A stretch of 64,000 bases of DNA. It comes from Nymphaea colorata (Eukaryota; Streptophyta; Magnoliopsida; Nymphaeales; Nymphaeaceae). Shown piece by piece: positions 1-19,386 of this stretch (position 1 is the first letter of the stretch; every line of letters begins with the position of its first letter). The translations under genes were made by a program, and so were the position numbers. The stretch is from positions 20,644,802 to 20,708,801 of the forward strand of contig NC_045145.1 of assembly GCF_008831285.2 (NCBI RefSeq). The letters run 5' to 3'. The notes under the pieces are model-generated. The model did not search any database. It was not told the origin of the DNA and worked only from the letters and a program-made list of their open reading frames with translations.

Positions 1-1205
1 AAAATTTTGGACGTTTTCCAAAATCAAGGTCTGTTTGATAGACAGGAAAAAGAATTATAGAAAAATATTTTGTTGTTTTCTGATGATGAAAAAAAGTTCC
101 AGAGAAAAGAAGTACCATTGGTTGCCATGAAATGCCTCTGTTTCACAGGCTTTGAAACAGTTGTTAGTACATCAGCATGCGCAAAACCCTGCACATTGTG
201 AAATAACATATTTAGCTTCATATCTGCCATTAATTAGTATGATTTACAATTCAAATCTAACAGGATCAAGAAGTCAGTAGTGTGAAGGGGAGACACCATG
301 GAGCTGTTTCATAGTTTCTTTAGCGTTGAACTTCAAGTAGACTATGAGCAGGTTAACGGAAATTTGTTAAAAGCAAGTTTCCAGGAAAAAAAGTTATTGA
401 TTAAAAGCAATCAGGAAGACCTTCACATGTAAATAGCATAATAAACAATCACAAACAGAAAAGTGTCCACAACAAGTTAGTGTTTTGGATCTTAGCTTTT
501 TTTTTTCTATAAACACTTGGTACAACAAGAATGTAGTACAGATTTGAAAGTGTTTTGGAACTTATGGAAAGAAAGCACCGACACTTAAACTAATCTGATT
601 GAGATCACTATGCACTCCTCTTTGAACCTTATATTGAAAGATCCACCTTCCAGAACTACAGAAACAAAATCTACCATATTCAGAATGCCCAGGCATATGA
701 CACTTCTGTCACAGCAATGCCAACATGTTCCAACTCATGCCATGGCATTGTTTCCGAGGAAATTAAAGAAATGGAGCAAGGTTGATGCTGCAATATAAAT
801 TAAACAAACAAGACATATCCGTATGAAATCCCAAATGTACCTATGTACCTAGACGCAAGACACTGTTATATGCTACGCATTCATCTTCTGCTTTACTGCT
901 GTAAGCACATGGAAAGCAACAAACCAGTCTAATTTTTGCACACTGAAAAATCAAAACCGAACTAAGTCTGCTCCTACACAAACCGAAACCTATGCTTCTC
1001 TATTTCTAATAAAAACTCGATGAAATGCAATCAGAAAAACAAAACCCAAGCTGCTCAAAATGAGAACATGAAAGAATACAAAACATGTCAGAAAAAACAA
1101 GACACCCTATACCGAAAAACTAGTTTCCGAAGGCAAACGAGGGTGCTCTCTGTCCTGATTACGAGACGCCACTCATAGACGAGGCGACGAGATTTGGACG
1201 CTTAC
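1..1205. other. No coding exon recognised; probably intron of the left-edge minus-strand gene
   Basis: This stretch lies downstream, on the minus strand, of a splice donor at 1205-1204, so it is most likely the first intron, and perhaps a second exon, of a gene continuing past the left edge. Short open frames occur, for example on the minus strand near 100-230. None shows a family motif, and I could not pair acceptors and donors into a convincing exon. Confidence 0.35.
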
Positions 1206-1400
1206 CAGGAGGAGGGAGAGGAGAACGAACGAGGGTTGAAGAAGGAGAAGAAGTAGAGGACGAAGAAAATGAAATAGAGGACGGAGAAAAAGGTAGATGA
1301 TGCTTGCTGAAAAATGGCGGCGGGAGAGAGAAAGAGAGAGAGAGAGATCACTACGCTGTTAGGAGCAGCTGATGTGGAAGAAACCGTTGCACCGTCTAGC
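1206..1400 (-). other. 5' leader exon of a minus-strand gene cut by the left edge
   Basis: Read on the minus strand this segment is strongly CT-rich, including a (CT)n run complementary to 1325-1347, as is common in plant 5' leaders. It ends in a good donor, CTG|GTAAGCG, with GT at 1205-1204. It contains no ATG on the minus strand, so it would be a noncoding leader exon. The upstream boundary near 1400 is a guess. The gene product cannot be told because the coding part is not recognisable in the window. Confidence 0.4.
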
Positions 1401-1423
1401 TGCGCAGGAGGAGGACGCAGCAA

Positions 1424-3303
1424 TAGGAAGAAGGGAAGAGGCTGGACGAAGCCCTAACGGGAAAGAACAAGGTTATCGAGAAAAAAAGTCGGGACCCATG
1501 GGTCGACACTTTTTCGGGAGAAATTCCTCCGAAATCATCAGCCTGAGCATCGATCCAGAGCGTCTGAGCGACCTCCGATTCGCGCGTCCCGCTATTGCCG
1601 TAATCTATGATCAGTTGTTACAAGAGCCCTGAAAGGACGGACAAATAACCGTAGTGTCCTGTGCTTGGTTCGAGATAAGGGGACGCATCGAGATCACTTG
1701 TTACCCAGAAAAGGGTAAGTCAGTAAATGTCTGTTGGATTCGGTCCCATTATCCCCGTTCTTCTCGAGTGGTTCTGCCGAGATCTTTCCCTTCGCGCCAA
1801 GGGCCACGAGACCCTCGAGCGAGGGATACTTTTGGCCTTTTTTGGCAGTGCGTGTGTAAATCGGGTTTAATCCGGCGCTCTCCAGTCCAATATTATCTAT
1901 AATGACCGAATCAGATCTAGAGTCGGGTCAGATCAGCCAAAACCAATCAGTTCAAGCCACTGGATTTGGGATTCGAATAGGATTTCATGCTCAGGTTGGG
2001 TATGAATCACCAACGACATCCGACATCAAGCCCAGATTAATGGATCCAGCCTTTAGAATTTTACAAGTTCTATATTCCATAAATATGCTCAAATCATTAA
2101 GACAAATTCATGGAATATTATGTTAGTGTTTGTCTTTTTAAACGCCTCCATAGAAGAACAAATGTCCATTGGACTCAATCTCATGAGCTCTCATACTACC
2201 CGCACTCCTGTGTTTTTAAAATTGCAGTCACGTTGAATTTCTAGTTCCTTTCTGTTATTCAAAGTGTGACTAGAATTGTAGACACATGCGTTTTAAAGCA
2301 CAAGTTTAATCAGGCCAACCTTTTGATAGATTTATTATTTGACTTGAATGGCAAATTTGAGCTCGACGTATCACCTAACTTGATTTGCGCCCATGCTGAT
2401 GCTCAAGAAGAACTAGGCTATGTGAATAAATTCATGTCCAACTTCATACAGATTTCTTTTGTTAAAAAAAAAAACTAAATTAAGGGGTACGGAAACAATA
2501 AAATCTAAAACGTGTCAGAAAATTATATAGGAAGAAATCATTCGTCGAAAAGTGCTTGAATATTAACTTTGAGCTTGTCCTTGTCCATGTCCATGCGTCG
2601 ATGAAAATAGACTTCCACACCAAAAGAAGGTTCAAGCTGAATTGGGTAAATATTGCATAAAAGTTTGAAGTTCTGAACAGGTAAGGATCGCATTTGCCTC
2701 AAACAAATCAAACATGACAATCAAGTCAGGTTGTGTGAGTGTCTGAAATGTTTTTAGATTGCATATGATGAAATGGTCCTTGAATGGTAAAGAACCTGTG
2801 TCCAGTGTCCTCTCTCTATTAATCTTCAATCACCAAAACTGAACGCATGCAAACTGCAGGTTGTAAAGTATTTTCAATATTAACCCGAGGTGATTCTTTT
2901 ACAAAATGATACAGACAATTAGGCCATATGGCCAATTTGAACAGGTCTATGTTTCACTTTGAAATTCAAAATAAGAGATTTTAAACAATTAGAAGGCAAA
3001 GATCAAGACCGCCACTAGCCAGTACTACTGATAACAGGGGCTGAAACATTGTTCTATGTTAACCTGTTCTGTAACAAATTTTTCAAATATTCAGATAGTA
3101 AATCAGCAAAAAGGGACCATGCAGCCTCTCTCTCTCTCTCTCTTTCCTATTATGGTGGCTTAAATGCTATGAGGGTTGCCTGCTGCCAAAAACTCCATCA
3201 TGGTTTCACAGTGATTCTCAGCATAGGCAGGAACTGGAAGCAGCTACCATCATAAGAATAGCCAGTCAGAAACTTAAAATAATGGTCAGCACCCCAGAAC
3301 GAT
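1424..3303. other. Intergenic, including the probable 3' UTR of the MAP kinase
   Basis: No gene is recognised here. The right part, roughly 2.9-3.3 kb, should be the 3' UTR of the minus-strand MAP kinase. It holds a short (CT)n run at 3126-3143. Weak coding-like pieces occur on the minus strand at 2538-2829, in two frames that overlap as if frameshifted. I do not recognise them. Confidence 0.5.
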
Positions 3304-9524
<6,221 letters not shown>

Positions 9525-9776
9525 TCTGGATCGCTTGGATACGCGGACGACCTTAAGGGAGCGAGCGTCGTGCGGTCGCGAGTGAGGATCGTCGGTCCTG
9601 TGACTCATGCGTCGCTGCAACCACCGTCGAAGGCTGTCCAGTAGCGGCACTTCCATGCGCCACCTGGTCCTACGCCAAGAAAAACCAATACCACCTTCCC
9701 CTCTCCTACGCCTCCGCCACCTTTCGGCCTTCCCTTTCGCCTCCCTATTTTTGCTGAATGGAAGCCACCAACAGGA

Positions 9777-9817
<41 letters not shown>

Positions 9818-12770
9818 GTTGGCTAATTTCTAGACAAACTGCGTAGACGACTAGCCAATGTTTAATACCAATGATATTTAAATCGCAGGATCTGCAGACA
9901 ACAAGGTTGTTTGTTTTTGAGTTAGATGGTGGAAGGTGGCAACAAGGCTCTAATGCATATTAAAGTAAAAAATTTCCAATCATATTATCAGCTACCTATC
10001 ATTAAATTAGTTAGATAAACTTTCTTCCTTCTTTTTCTTTCCTTTTTTCCTTTGGCTGGCATTGAAGATTAGCTGCACAAGTACAGCTTACAATCAAATC
10101 ACCATTGTAGGCTATGGCTTATTTATGAGATGTAGGCCCAGCACTCCAGGATATGGATGAATTTGTCCGTCTTATACTTATACTTCACCACAATGGCCAT
10201 CTTCGAAGACACCAAAATTGACTCATAATTCTTTCGCGTGTTTGTTTCAAACGCTGCCCACTTTAGTCTTTACAACTATTTTTCTGGATTTGCTTTCCCC
10301 AGATTCATCCCTGTCCAGCAGACAATTGACAAATTTTATGGTCGACAAAGCCATCCACGGCATTTGCACTTTCACTGCAAATCCATTATTTTCCTTGACA
10401 GCGGTGGATTTAGCAATTGCTTACAAGATACAGTGAACTTATAGAGGTCTTTCTTTAATGAATAAGGAAATTATTTGTTACAGAAGACAGAAGCCCAATC
10501 TTTCGTGAAGGAGGCAAATCCGGTTCCAACAGTTCATCGTTTCTTTGAGGGCCTTTCAAACTCTCGAGATTGCAGTAAGGATGCATGAAAGATCGAATTG
10601 GGAGCTGCCTTCTTCCTAAATTTACATAAAATGGTATTAACTTAGAGGGACGGAAGACGATAATTTCCGTCATCTGAGGCTTCCACAATTGCCTGCAAGT
10701 ATTATGCTGAAGTCATCGCTCGAGGACTTTGTAAACCTGCATGAAACCCGGTCTATCCGCTAGAGAAGTACACGCAAAGGGAAAAATGAAAACCGGCAGA
10801 ATAAATGGCCACACGACAAAAAAGAAAAGTTGCAGCGTTGTCAATCCCTCGCTCTGAAAAGTCTGCTTCTTGTTATGAACATGCTGAAAGATTGTGACAG
10901 TATTGATGGAATTTTGCCTAAACCTCGAACTATGAATGCTAGCCTGCATTATTGTTCTCAACCATGTGAAGCTGACAACTTACCAATTCAAAGGAGGAGC
11001 GAGTCTGACAAAATCTGAGACTACCTTCCTCCCTCTATGGGGTCAGGATCTGGGTCACCTTCTCCATTCAAACTCCCTTTTATCGGGTTGGCATCTGGGT
11101 CAACTTCTCCATCCAACTTGAGAGTAGTGTCAATCATGTTTCCCACATACACAATAATCAAATTAATTGCTAGACTTTCACCGGCCCAGCAGTCTGCTAC
11201 GCCACTTGGAACTCTCGCTTCACCTTAGTGGCTACCATTCCATTTAGCAATTTTTACAATCCATGTTCTTTAGTTGCAAACCGACGCCTAGACTTTGGCT
11301 CCCAAGAACAACTTGTCTAAAGATGCACGTGGGTGTTCATGTTGCCTGATTGAAATTCACCTGTGGAAAAAGAAAGGAGTGCAAATCTTTTTTTCCATAT
11401 CTACACATGTAAGCAGCTGAAAAAGGGAGAATGTAAAGGGTGTCAAAATGAAGACCCTGGTTAATGTTCCAACATTATTTGAATGAGCCTGTACATTGAG
11501 GACAAGATACAAATCCTTCTTAGGAATTCAAAACATTTAGGTTGCATTTGATGGCTTCAAATTTTAAATCCAAGGCTGCGTAAAAAATTGTATTTTGAAA
11601 GATCCTCAGTTCAAAAACCATGGTTTAAGGTTGGATGAAAGGAAGTTCGACCTTAAATCCATGGATCTTCACTACGAATCTCAGATCTGCAGTGAAACAA
11701 ACTCATTATGAAAATTACAGCAGAAGGAAAACCCCGTGTAGAACAGATAAAAGCAAAAGGGGACGTGGTAATTATTTATCCTTGACAATGTCTCTTAATT
11801 AGTACATTAAAAATTGTACCGATTTTCTCTTGACATATATTTCTCTTACTGGAGAAAGGGAGGACACGAAAGCAAAAACCGAGTAGCTTCTCAAGTTCAA
11901 CATTGTTGGACAGGAATTTAACGAGTAACTCGCTCGGGAATTAGGTCGCGTCTGTACTGAGATGTAGCCCCAGAAACCAGAACCAGGAAGACCAAGTTAC
12001 GCTTGATTTGTCCATGTACAAGCATTACGAACAATGTCTGATTTTTCAAACGAATCCACAGGCCTGGTCCATTGCGCCGGCTCGAAGCCTTCATCAAGAA
12101 CTCAATAGAAAGTGTGCTTTCATGCCGTAAGGCCGATCAAAAGCGACTTCCTTTGTTTTCATATGAGAAAGGTGTGTACATACCCAGCAGGTCAAAGCAG
12201 AACATGGACAACATGCAATTTCTAATACCAATGTCAAGCCGGCTTTTGGATGAGATTCCTGGCTACTGGAACCCCAGCTCCACCATAAGCCCAAAACCGA
12301 ACCATCTGAAGTTGCAGGCTCGCACTTTAAGCATTAACGGCAACAGAAAAACCATCTCACCTTTGCCCCTATGCTTTGTTTGCCAGGCTTGAAGATCGTC
12401 AGAACCTGCAAATTATGCTGCTCAAACAAAAACTCTTAGCCTACCTTGGAGGAACCAGGGCGTGCACCGATTAAGCTTGCCAAAATGAGCATTAAATCAA
12501 CGAATATGGAAGACATGGATCGTCAGATTTAAGCAACAGGCTCCAGAAGACGGAGGCAGAATTTACATCCCGTACAGAATATGAAGTATGAGAAAGGGGC
12601 TACATGCACCCCCACAAGAAAGAATCCAAAATGTGACATGTAGTCACCTTTAAACAGAATTCCTTTTTTCTTTTTCCATCTACCAGGTAGCTTTGGTTTT
12701 TGTAACCTTTTTCCTCATGTACACAATTACAAGAATGGAATGAGTGACTCTTCCTATACCTTACAGTGCG
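9525..12770. other. Intergenic: MAP kinase upstream region and 3' flank of the CID7-type gene
   Basis: Contains the upstream region of the minus-strand MAP kinase (GC-rich near 9.53-9.72 kb) and the 3' flank of the CID7-type gene. A 37-bp CT microsatellite lies at 9779-9815. Short open frames near 10.2, 10.8-11.2 and 12.1-12.4 kb overlap one another in different frames, carry no known motif and look like chance. No other gene is seen. Confidence 0.55.
9779..9815. repeat. (CT)n microsatellite upstream of the MAP kinase
   Basis: Uninterrupted CT dinucleotides over about 37 bp, roughly 260 bp upstream of the MAP kinase start on the opposite strand (GA on the sense strand). A second, shorter CT run at 9426-9449 falls inside intron 1 of the kinase model. 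Confidence 0.9.
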
Positions 12771-15700
12771 TCAATATATAACAACTCGCAGCAGTCCTGG
12801 CTGCGGCTCACTATACTCCAGGCCTTCTTCTTCAAGCAGGTATCTCTCGACTGCAATTGGCAGCCTAGCAGGAGTGCGAGATCCTTTGGTTTGGTGCCCG
12901 TTTCCCACACAAATGTACACTTGCAGGCGTTGAGATGCTGTTCTTGCAGTGTTTCTGACAATGCTTAGCTCATGCTTGAGAACATGTATGGCTTCATTTA
13001 CATGCAAGCCATTCAAATCGATCATGCGCTCTTGGCCTTTAACATAGCCTTGGATGTTAGAAGCAGAAGGATTTCTGGACCAAATGTAGGAGCAGCTTTT
13101 TTAGTTCAAATAAAATATCAGTGACATATAAATACACGTGACTGAGCAAATGAGCAGTCCGGTATTGCATCCATGCCTGCAAATAAAGGAAGAGACGACC
13201 AAGCTACCAACCTCTGCTGGAAAATAGATTCTCTGGCTTTCCCATGAGCAGCCTTCATATGCATATTGTGCAATTGCCCCTTTACACTCAGCTCTTTTGC
13301 CAAGGCTCTGTCTCCAATAAGATATGCCTGCCTTGCCTGTCAAAAGCACATCAGAATGTGTATAACAAGAAATCACAGGACAACTTTGAACTCTTGATGA
13401 GTTGAATTACATATTCAGTTTTTGTAACTCATGATATAATGAATGGGCAAACATGGGAACCAACAAAATACAGCTGAATTTAGCTACTAGAGGTCTTTTC
13501 TCCTTTTGCCCATAAGGAATCAGAGACGTCACTTCTGTCATGTGATGGTCAGCCACAAGTTCACATCCACAGACATCAGGTACTCAATAACGAAGATATA
13601 TAGAGAACCAGTGAAAGACCAGACAGAACTTGAATAGTTAAAAATATGAAACCATCACAGGTAAAGACGAACATCTTGAAAAGTGGAAACATTAACTCCA
13701 TAATACAACTATGAGGAATCTTACTACATGGCACTTCGTTTGGGGGCTGGGGAGAGGAGGGTGAGGTGATTTAGTGTTGTTCTGCCAATAATGGTATGGA
13801 AACATAAACAAGTACATAAAAAAATCCATTGAAGGAAGAAAAACTGAAGAAGAAAGAAACAAAAGGGGAAAAATGGGTTCCGGACAACGAGAGGCAATGG
13901 GGATAGAGGATACGCAAAAGCTTGCGAAGAAGTAGTGCTTCTTATACTAAAAATAGTTAAAATTGCTTAACACTAGGTTATGCAACATTTATGTCTAGAG
14001 ACTCTAGACTCCAATGAATTTCTGAACATGTTTGATGTTTGTACATGTGTAATGTGTTTGCCCAATAGCTTTCTTCACCTGGTGGAAGATGAAATTTACT
14101 GAAAATTTGGAGTTCAATATGCTCATATTTATGCCATCAAGACTAGTAAAAAAGTTTGGTGTCCTTGCAAGCAACCAGGAAGCAAGTCAGAGAGTTTTCT
14201 TAATAGGACACCTTTCCGACAACAAGCCTTGCAGGCCAATTACCTGGTCAAAGTAAGCATTCCGGACATGTGCATGATCCTGAACTTCTTCCCTAAGCTC
14301 TGAATACATATTCGCTGCAGCTCCAATTTCGGCATGTGCAGATTCAACACCAGAGGTTAATATAATCCATTAAGAACATTGGAAAATAAACGAAAAAGAA
14401 AATAATAATGTAATAGAAAAAACTGGCCGCACAGTCATTACCCATTACATCTCCAGTATCAAGCCAGATAGGAGCTCTGTGCCCCATGCCATAATTCTGC
14501 AATCTGCCGCCATTTAGGGATCTACTGTTTCCAGTAATGGAGTTAGATAGATGCTGGGAAGTTCTACTTGTGCCTATACTCACCTCAGATGAACCATTTC
14601 CTTCATACTTCCAATGACCAGACTCTGGTGAGGCAAGTTTCTGTACCACTGATGCAAAATTTGTTGCATTTCTGGATGTTCCAGAAAAACTAGATTTCCC
14701 AGAAAGGAAACTTTCATTTTCGATTGACCTGTAGGGGTTGACAGGTTGCACAATATCATCCCCAGCATACTTTTGTAGGTCGTTCTGAGAATCTGCTACT
14801 GAAAGAGCAGAAAAGTCAAGGGTGCTGAGATTTGGAGCTGAGAAGGTTTTAGAACTGATATTTTGATTAAGCCCAGCATCCCCCTGAACCTGAAAATTGC
14901 AAACAGTAAAAGAAATGAAAGGAAAAGAAAAAATGGAATTTAGCAATAACTCTTTCAAAGTCAACAGAAACCCAGCATCAACCAAGTTGAGACAGTTAGC
15001 AAACAGCAGTGACTCACTAACTAGCGACACGCTATTCGTTACAATGCAACTATGCAGTTTCACACAAACAATCTAGACAAGAGTGGAAGATAGTGACAAA
15101 AACTACAATACCTGAACGAATCATAAAATAATACTTGATTTCAATTTTTTAGATATCTATCTTCATCGCATCCCCTCAGTAACACCACCTTGTTTGGAGA
15201 GTTGACTTAAAGTAAATTCATATATTTCGCTTGCACAGTACACATATCTTTGAAGATTTCCAGATAAAGATCAAATGACATTTTTGTTTAAATAGTATCT
15301 GGTAAAAAACTTAGTTATAACACCCTGAAAACATGGGCAACATCCAGTTACCACATTCTAATGCATACCGTTTACCAAGCTGGACCTAATATTACATTCT
15401 GCAGGTTCGAAGTTGGATAACACTGGTATTTGGTTGTTTCAAATCAAGATTCAGCTCAGCTCCCAAACTGTGATCTAGCCAATGACGCCTATCTGACCTA
15501 AAAGAAGCACCCAATCTGGTGCTTTGCCTTATGGGGCATTCCAGAACAATGTCATGGATAGAGGAAGCATTTGAATGAACCAGTGTTAGAAAGTCGAAGC
15601 AAACCAATCACACAGAAATATCACATTATACAATTTTTTAGAAAAAATAAAAGGGAAAGACTCCAAAGAAAGTTCAAAAACATTTTAAAAATAAAAAAAA

Positions 15701-16636
15701 ATGAATAGAATGTGGCACCCTTGAATCAGCCAGCCAATTGAATCAATTTGTCATCAATTCCATCAGAATCAGCCGATTCAGGCCAAATGCCTAGTTCAAA
15801 ACCTATTGACATCTTAACACATGATCCACACAAATCACACAGTGTCGTACCTCAAGCTGTGTAAGCATCTCAATAGTAGAGTTCAAATCACATCCACTGG
15901 CATAGTAAACCCCCGCGAGGCTTTCTGCAGCAAAACCAGGAAATTCTTTAGCCAGGAATGTCAAATGGTTAGGAAAGCTGTCATCAAGCCCCACATGTTC
16001 ACTCAGAAAGCCGTTTGAGAACCCAGCACTCGAATCCCCTATTAAAGCAAGTTCTTCCCTTCCTTTGCTCAAATGCTGATTGTTATTCAGCAACTGTTTG
16101 TCCCATGGATTACTTGGCAAAGTTAACAAAGCTGATGATGACTGTTCTTTTCCATATGCAGGAACATAGAACAACATATTCTCATTGTCGCTTTTATCAT
16201 CAACCCCATGCAAAGAAATTTCCCGTGCCTTGCTCAGCAATTGACTGCTACTCATTGATGAAGAAAACCTAGACAAATCCATGCCATCATGCAATGACAA
16301 ACCAGCTAGTGAGATCTCACTAGGCCCTGGCTGCTCATCCCCAGCCATAAACTTGAAATCCGGAGTAATATCATCAGGAAGTTGGCGGCGCCAGTACTGG
16401 TGGGCCTCTTCATCAGACTTACTTGAAATAGTGGAATCATTTCGGTCTAAAACTGCCTTGCCTGAGCTACCAGACCCACCAACCTTTGATACATCAAGAT
16501 GATTAATGCTTCCAGAAGAAATCCTAAGCGCAGAAGGAACAAATTCTGCAGCATTTGGATTTAAAGCTGTAGATTTGTTTAACACACTAAGCTTGGTGCT
16601 TGCGCTACCCTGAAGATCCTTAGAAGACAAGTTCAT
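12771..16636 (-). CDS. CID7: CID7-type PABP-interacting protein (PAM2, CUE, DUF1771 and Smr domains)
   Basis: Predicted cytoplasmic RNA-linked protein. Coding exons (minus strand): 16636-15851, 14889-14442, 14314-14244, 13336-13212, 13074-12771, joining to 1734 nt and 577 aa with GT-AG introns. Order of parts: a PAM2 motif at about 22-38 (core LNPNAAEFVP), which binds the MLLE domain of poly(A)-binding protein; a Ser-rich linker; a CUE-like ubiquitin-binding segment at about 217-262; a second Ser/Asn-rich linker; DUF1771 at about 412-477; and a C-terminal Smr domain at 494-577. Length and order fit the Arabidopsis CID7 family. The Smr motif normally written DLHG reads DLNG here (Asn498, codon AAT). 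The first coding exon begins eight bases after an acceptor (TATCAG|AATTAGA), so the leader is spliced. The ATG at 16636 is the first in frame after that acceptor. Confidence 0.92.
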
Positions 16637-16644
16637 TCTTAATT

Positions 16645-19069
16645 CTGATAACGACACATATAACTGTATTGCACATACAACAACAAGAGAAAAGAACGCT
16701 CCTGAAAAGGTAAAGATGAAAGTAGCCAAAATCTTCTAACCCAGGCCTGGAAAACAAGCACTGAAAAAACTGTTAGCAAACAAATAGATTAATCAACAGA
16801 CTTACTGCAAAATGAATCATAGATGAAAAATCACAATAAAACAACCTTCTGCTTATCAGAAAACCATAGAAGAAAAGGAAATACAACCATCTCAATATTT
16901 GGAAATAGAGAAAAAAAGCAGAAAATTAAGTAATGGCCTTTTGCAGTTTTCTGAAACAAACACAGATGCCATAAACAGCTAGAGAGAAATTGGTTCAGTC
17001 TTCACTATTCACAGTTAACTACCTTCAAGTTTCAAGCAATGCAGGCGATCGTTCCCAATACGTTTTGAGTGTATGAGGCCTATGCAATGTCATCAACTCT
17101 TTGAACTTCCAAAGAAAAAAATGTTCAAGATGTGATAAAAAGCAATTGTCCCTTTCAAGAAGGGATCAATATTTCTGTCGTTCAAATGATGAATACTTTC
17201 TTTCCCGTAGCTTTTACATATCCACTCATATCTACTGTTCAGTTCAAAAAGGATCTTCTTCTTACAAACCAGAAAGTGCTCCGAGAAAGTATATATTTTA
17301 ATTGAAGGCCATCGTGTCTTGAATTCGCATCTAAATGGAAATCTAAGTTTCAGCTTGAACTAAAGTGAATAAGTTCCATAATAAATAGTATTGTCAAATA
17401 AACATCTGCTTGACCATTGGATAATGAGCCTGTAGTACTGCATGACACCAACCATCAACATGCTGCTTTCCTTTTCCCTTGGAAGTTAAAATGGAAACTA
17501 ACATTTCATTCTAGATAATGTTGAACACTGAACATAAAGCAAATGTAACTACTCATTATCTGTTCTGAGATCTCAGAAGGACTTGAAGAGTGCAGTTGCT
17601 GTGTTCAGAATAGAGATTGATAAGATTTATTTTCGATTTTAAAACATGAGCAGTAGTAAAGGAATCAAAGGCATATACAAGACAAAACACTAGAAAAAAA
17701 GAAACTTAGAACAAGCCAACTAGTATAACTAAATGAAGACATGCAGATCAGTAATGTCCATTGAGAAAGAGCAGCACTACTGCAACAAAAGAATGATTTA
17801 TGACAAAACAATAGAAGTGCCTTAGAAGTTAAAATTAATCTAATTGCAGAATCAGCAGCTAGAGAAGAAGCTACATATGTTCATTTTCTTTTATATCCTT
17901 CAAGGACGATGATGCCAGGTGCTATTTCTAAGTTGACGGCAGAATGGTCTACTCAATTTACGTTCCCCAAAGCATCTGGACATGTGTTAGATGGACAGAA
18001 GCAGATACCTTGAAGACTTAAGCAGAGTTCACCTAGAATACTCATAACAGAGAAAAACGGAATTATGAAAACCGGCACTGCATATGTATCCTTTCATAGT
18101 GTCCCTGGACAATCAAATGCAGTTCTGGGAGAGGCGCCTGCAGTGTTCCACATTTCTAGAGAATGACTACAAACACAAATCAGCGTTAAAGTCCTTTTTT
18201 CCTCGATAGATCCAAACACTAAGCAATCGGTCTTTTTCATAAACTTGTAATAGAAGACAAAGAAGGACGAGAAATCTATCGTTCAACAGAAAAACGTGTA
18301 AATATTGAGCACATTCAGCAACATATTCAAAATGGCAACAGAACACCCAAACAAAATTCAGTGAGAAAAGGTAACAATGGATCTGATATCCCTTTAAATT
18401 ATTGCATCTAGAAGTTCTTTGAGCATCTGATTAGCAACCTAGACTGATACTCAAGTCCTTCACCTTCAGTTTTTCCCAAACAGATTAAGCTAACAAAAGC
18501 AAAACGTTCAAATATTAGCAAATTCCAAAAACATTATCTCGGAGATTCAATCATATTTAACAAGAAGAACCTACTCTCACACTAACCTTTCCCTCGCATA
18601 CACAACTAGATGAGAATGTTCAGAAAAGAAGATTTGATCAAAGAAAGTAAAACCACAAGAAAACCTCAACCAAAAACACTCCCACAAAGGATGAAGCTAA
18701 AAAAGGAAAAATGAAAGCTTGAAGATGAAAAGTGACATTAAACCTCCTAGAATTCTCTTCATTCGACCCTCACAATGCTTACCATCATTCGATGCAATCA
18801 GAAGTAAATAATATTTATGGAACATCACAACACAGTTAAGAAGAAGAAGTCAAAAGAAAATTCAGGTTCGCCATGAAGATAAAGAAACCAATCCAGGAAA
18901 TGTACAACAAAAATTTAAAAGCAAACAGAGGAACATTCAGGATAAAACCACATCCAACCGTGAAAAGCAAAGGGGGAACGGAAGCTTCCGCTTCAAAACC
19001 CCCTGGTGAACAAAATTCTGCAAGAAACTAAATCATCAGAGCCGATTTCTCGGATCTACAGAGCTATAC
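16645..19069 (-). other. Leader intron of the CID7-type gene (inferred)
   Basis: A 2.4-kb interval between a minus-strand donor at 19069 (GGAAAG|GTATAG) and the acceptor just before the CID7 start. No coding sequence is recognised in it. It is AT-rich and unremarkable. Confidence 0.6.
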
Positions 19070-19350
19070 CTTTCCGCAGCTCAATCAGAAAAGTGATTGC
19101 AGTGTAGATGAACCAAGGAAGAACATCCATCAGCGAATTGCCCAAAGGAGAGAAGACGGAGAAATTTTCTCTGACAAATTAAGAGAAGCAACCTTAGGGA
19201 TTCAGGACCTCGAACGATCTTCCCCCCTCCAAAAACCCTAAAATCTTGCTCCGCTTCGAAGACCCCTCACCTTCCCTGCCCACCAACAGCAGAGAGGCAG
19301 GGAGGCCTCATATGAGAAACCCCATCTCCTTCCCCTCCTCTCACTCCGTG
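19070..19350 (-). other. 5' UTR exon of the CID7-type gene (inferred)
   Basis: Lies between a TATA box at 19379-19386 on the minus strand and a good donor at 19069. It is richer in CT and GC than its surroundings and has no recognised coding content. The transcription start, about 30 bp downstream of the TATA box, is an estimate. Confidence 0.5.
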
Positions 19351-19378
19351 CTACAAGTCTGACCCTATTAATCCGCGG

Positions 19379-19386
19379 TATTTATA
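19379..19386 (-). promoter_or_regulatory. TATA box of the CID7-type gene
   Basis: Minus-strand CCTATAAATACC is a near-consensus TATA box, about 30 bp upstream of the inferred CT-rich leader exon. Confidence 0.6.
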
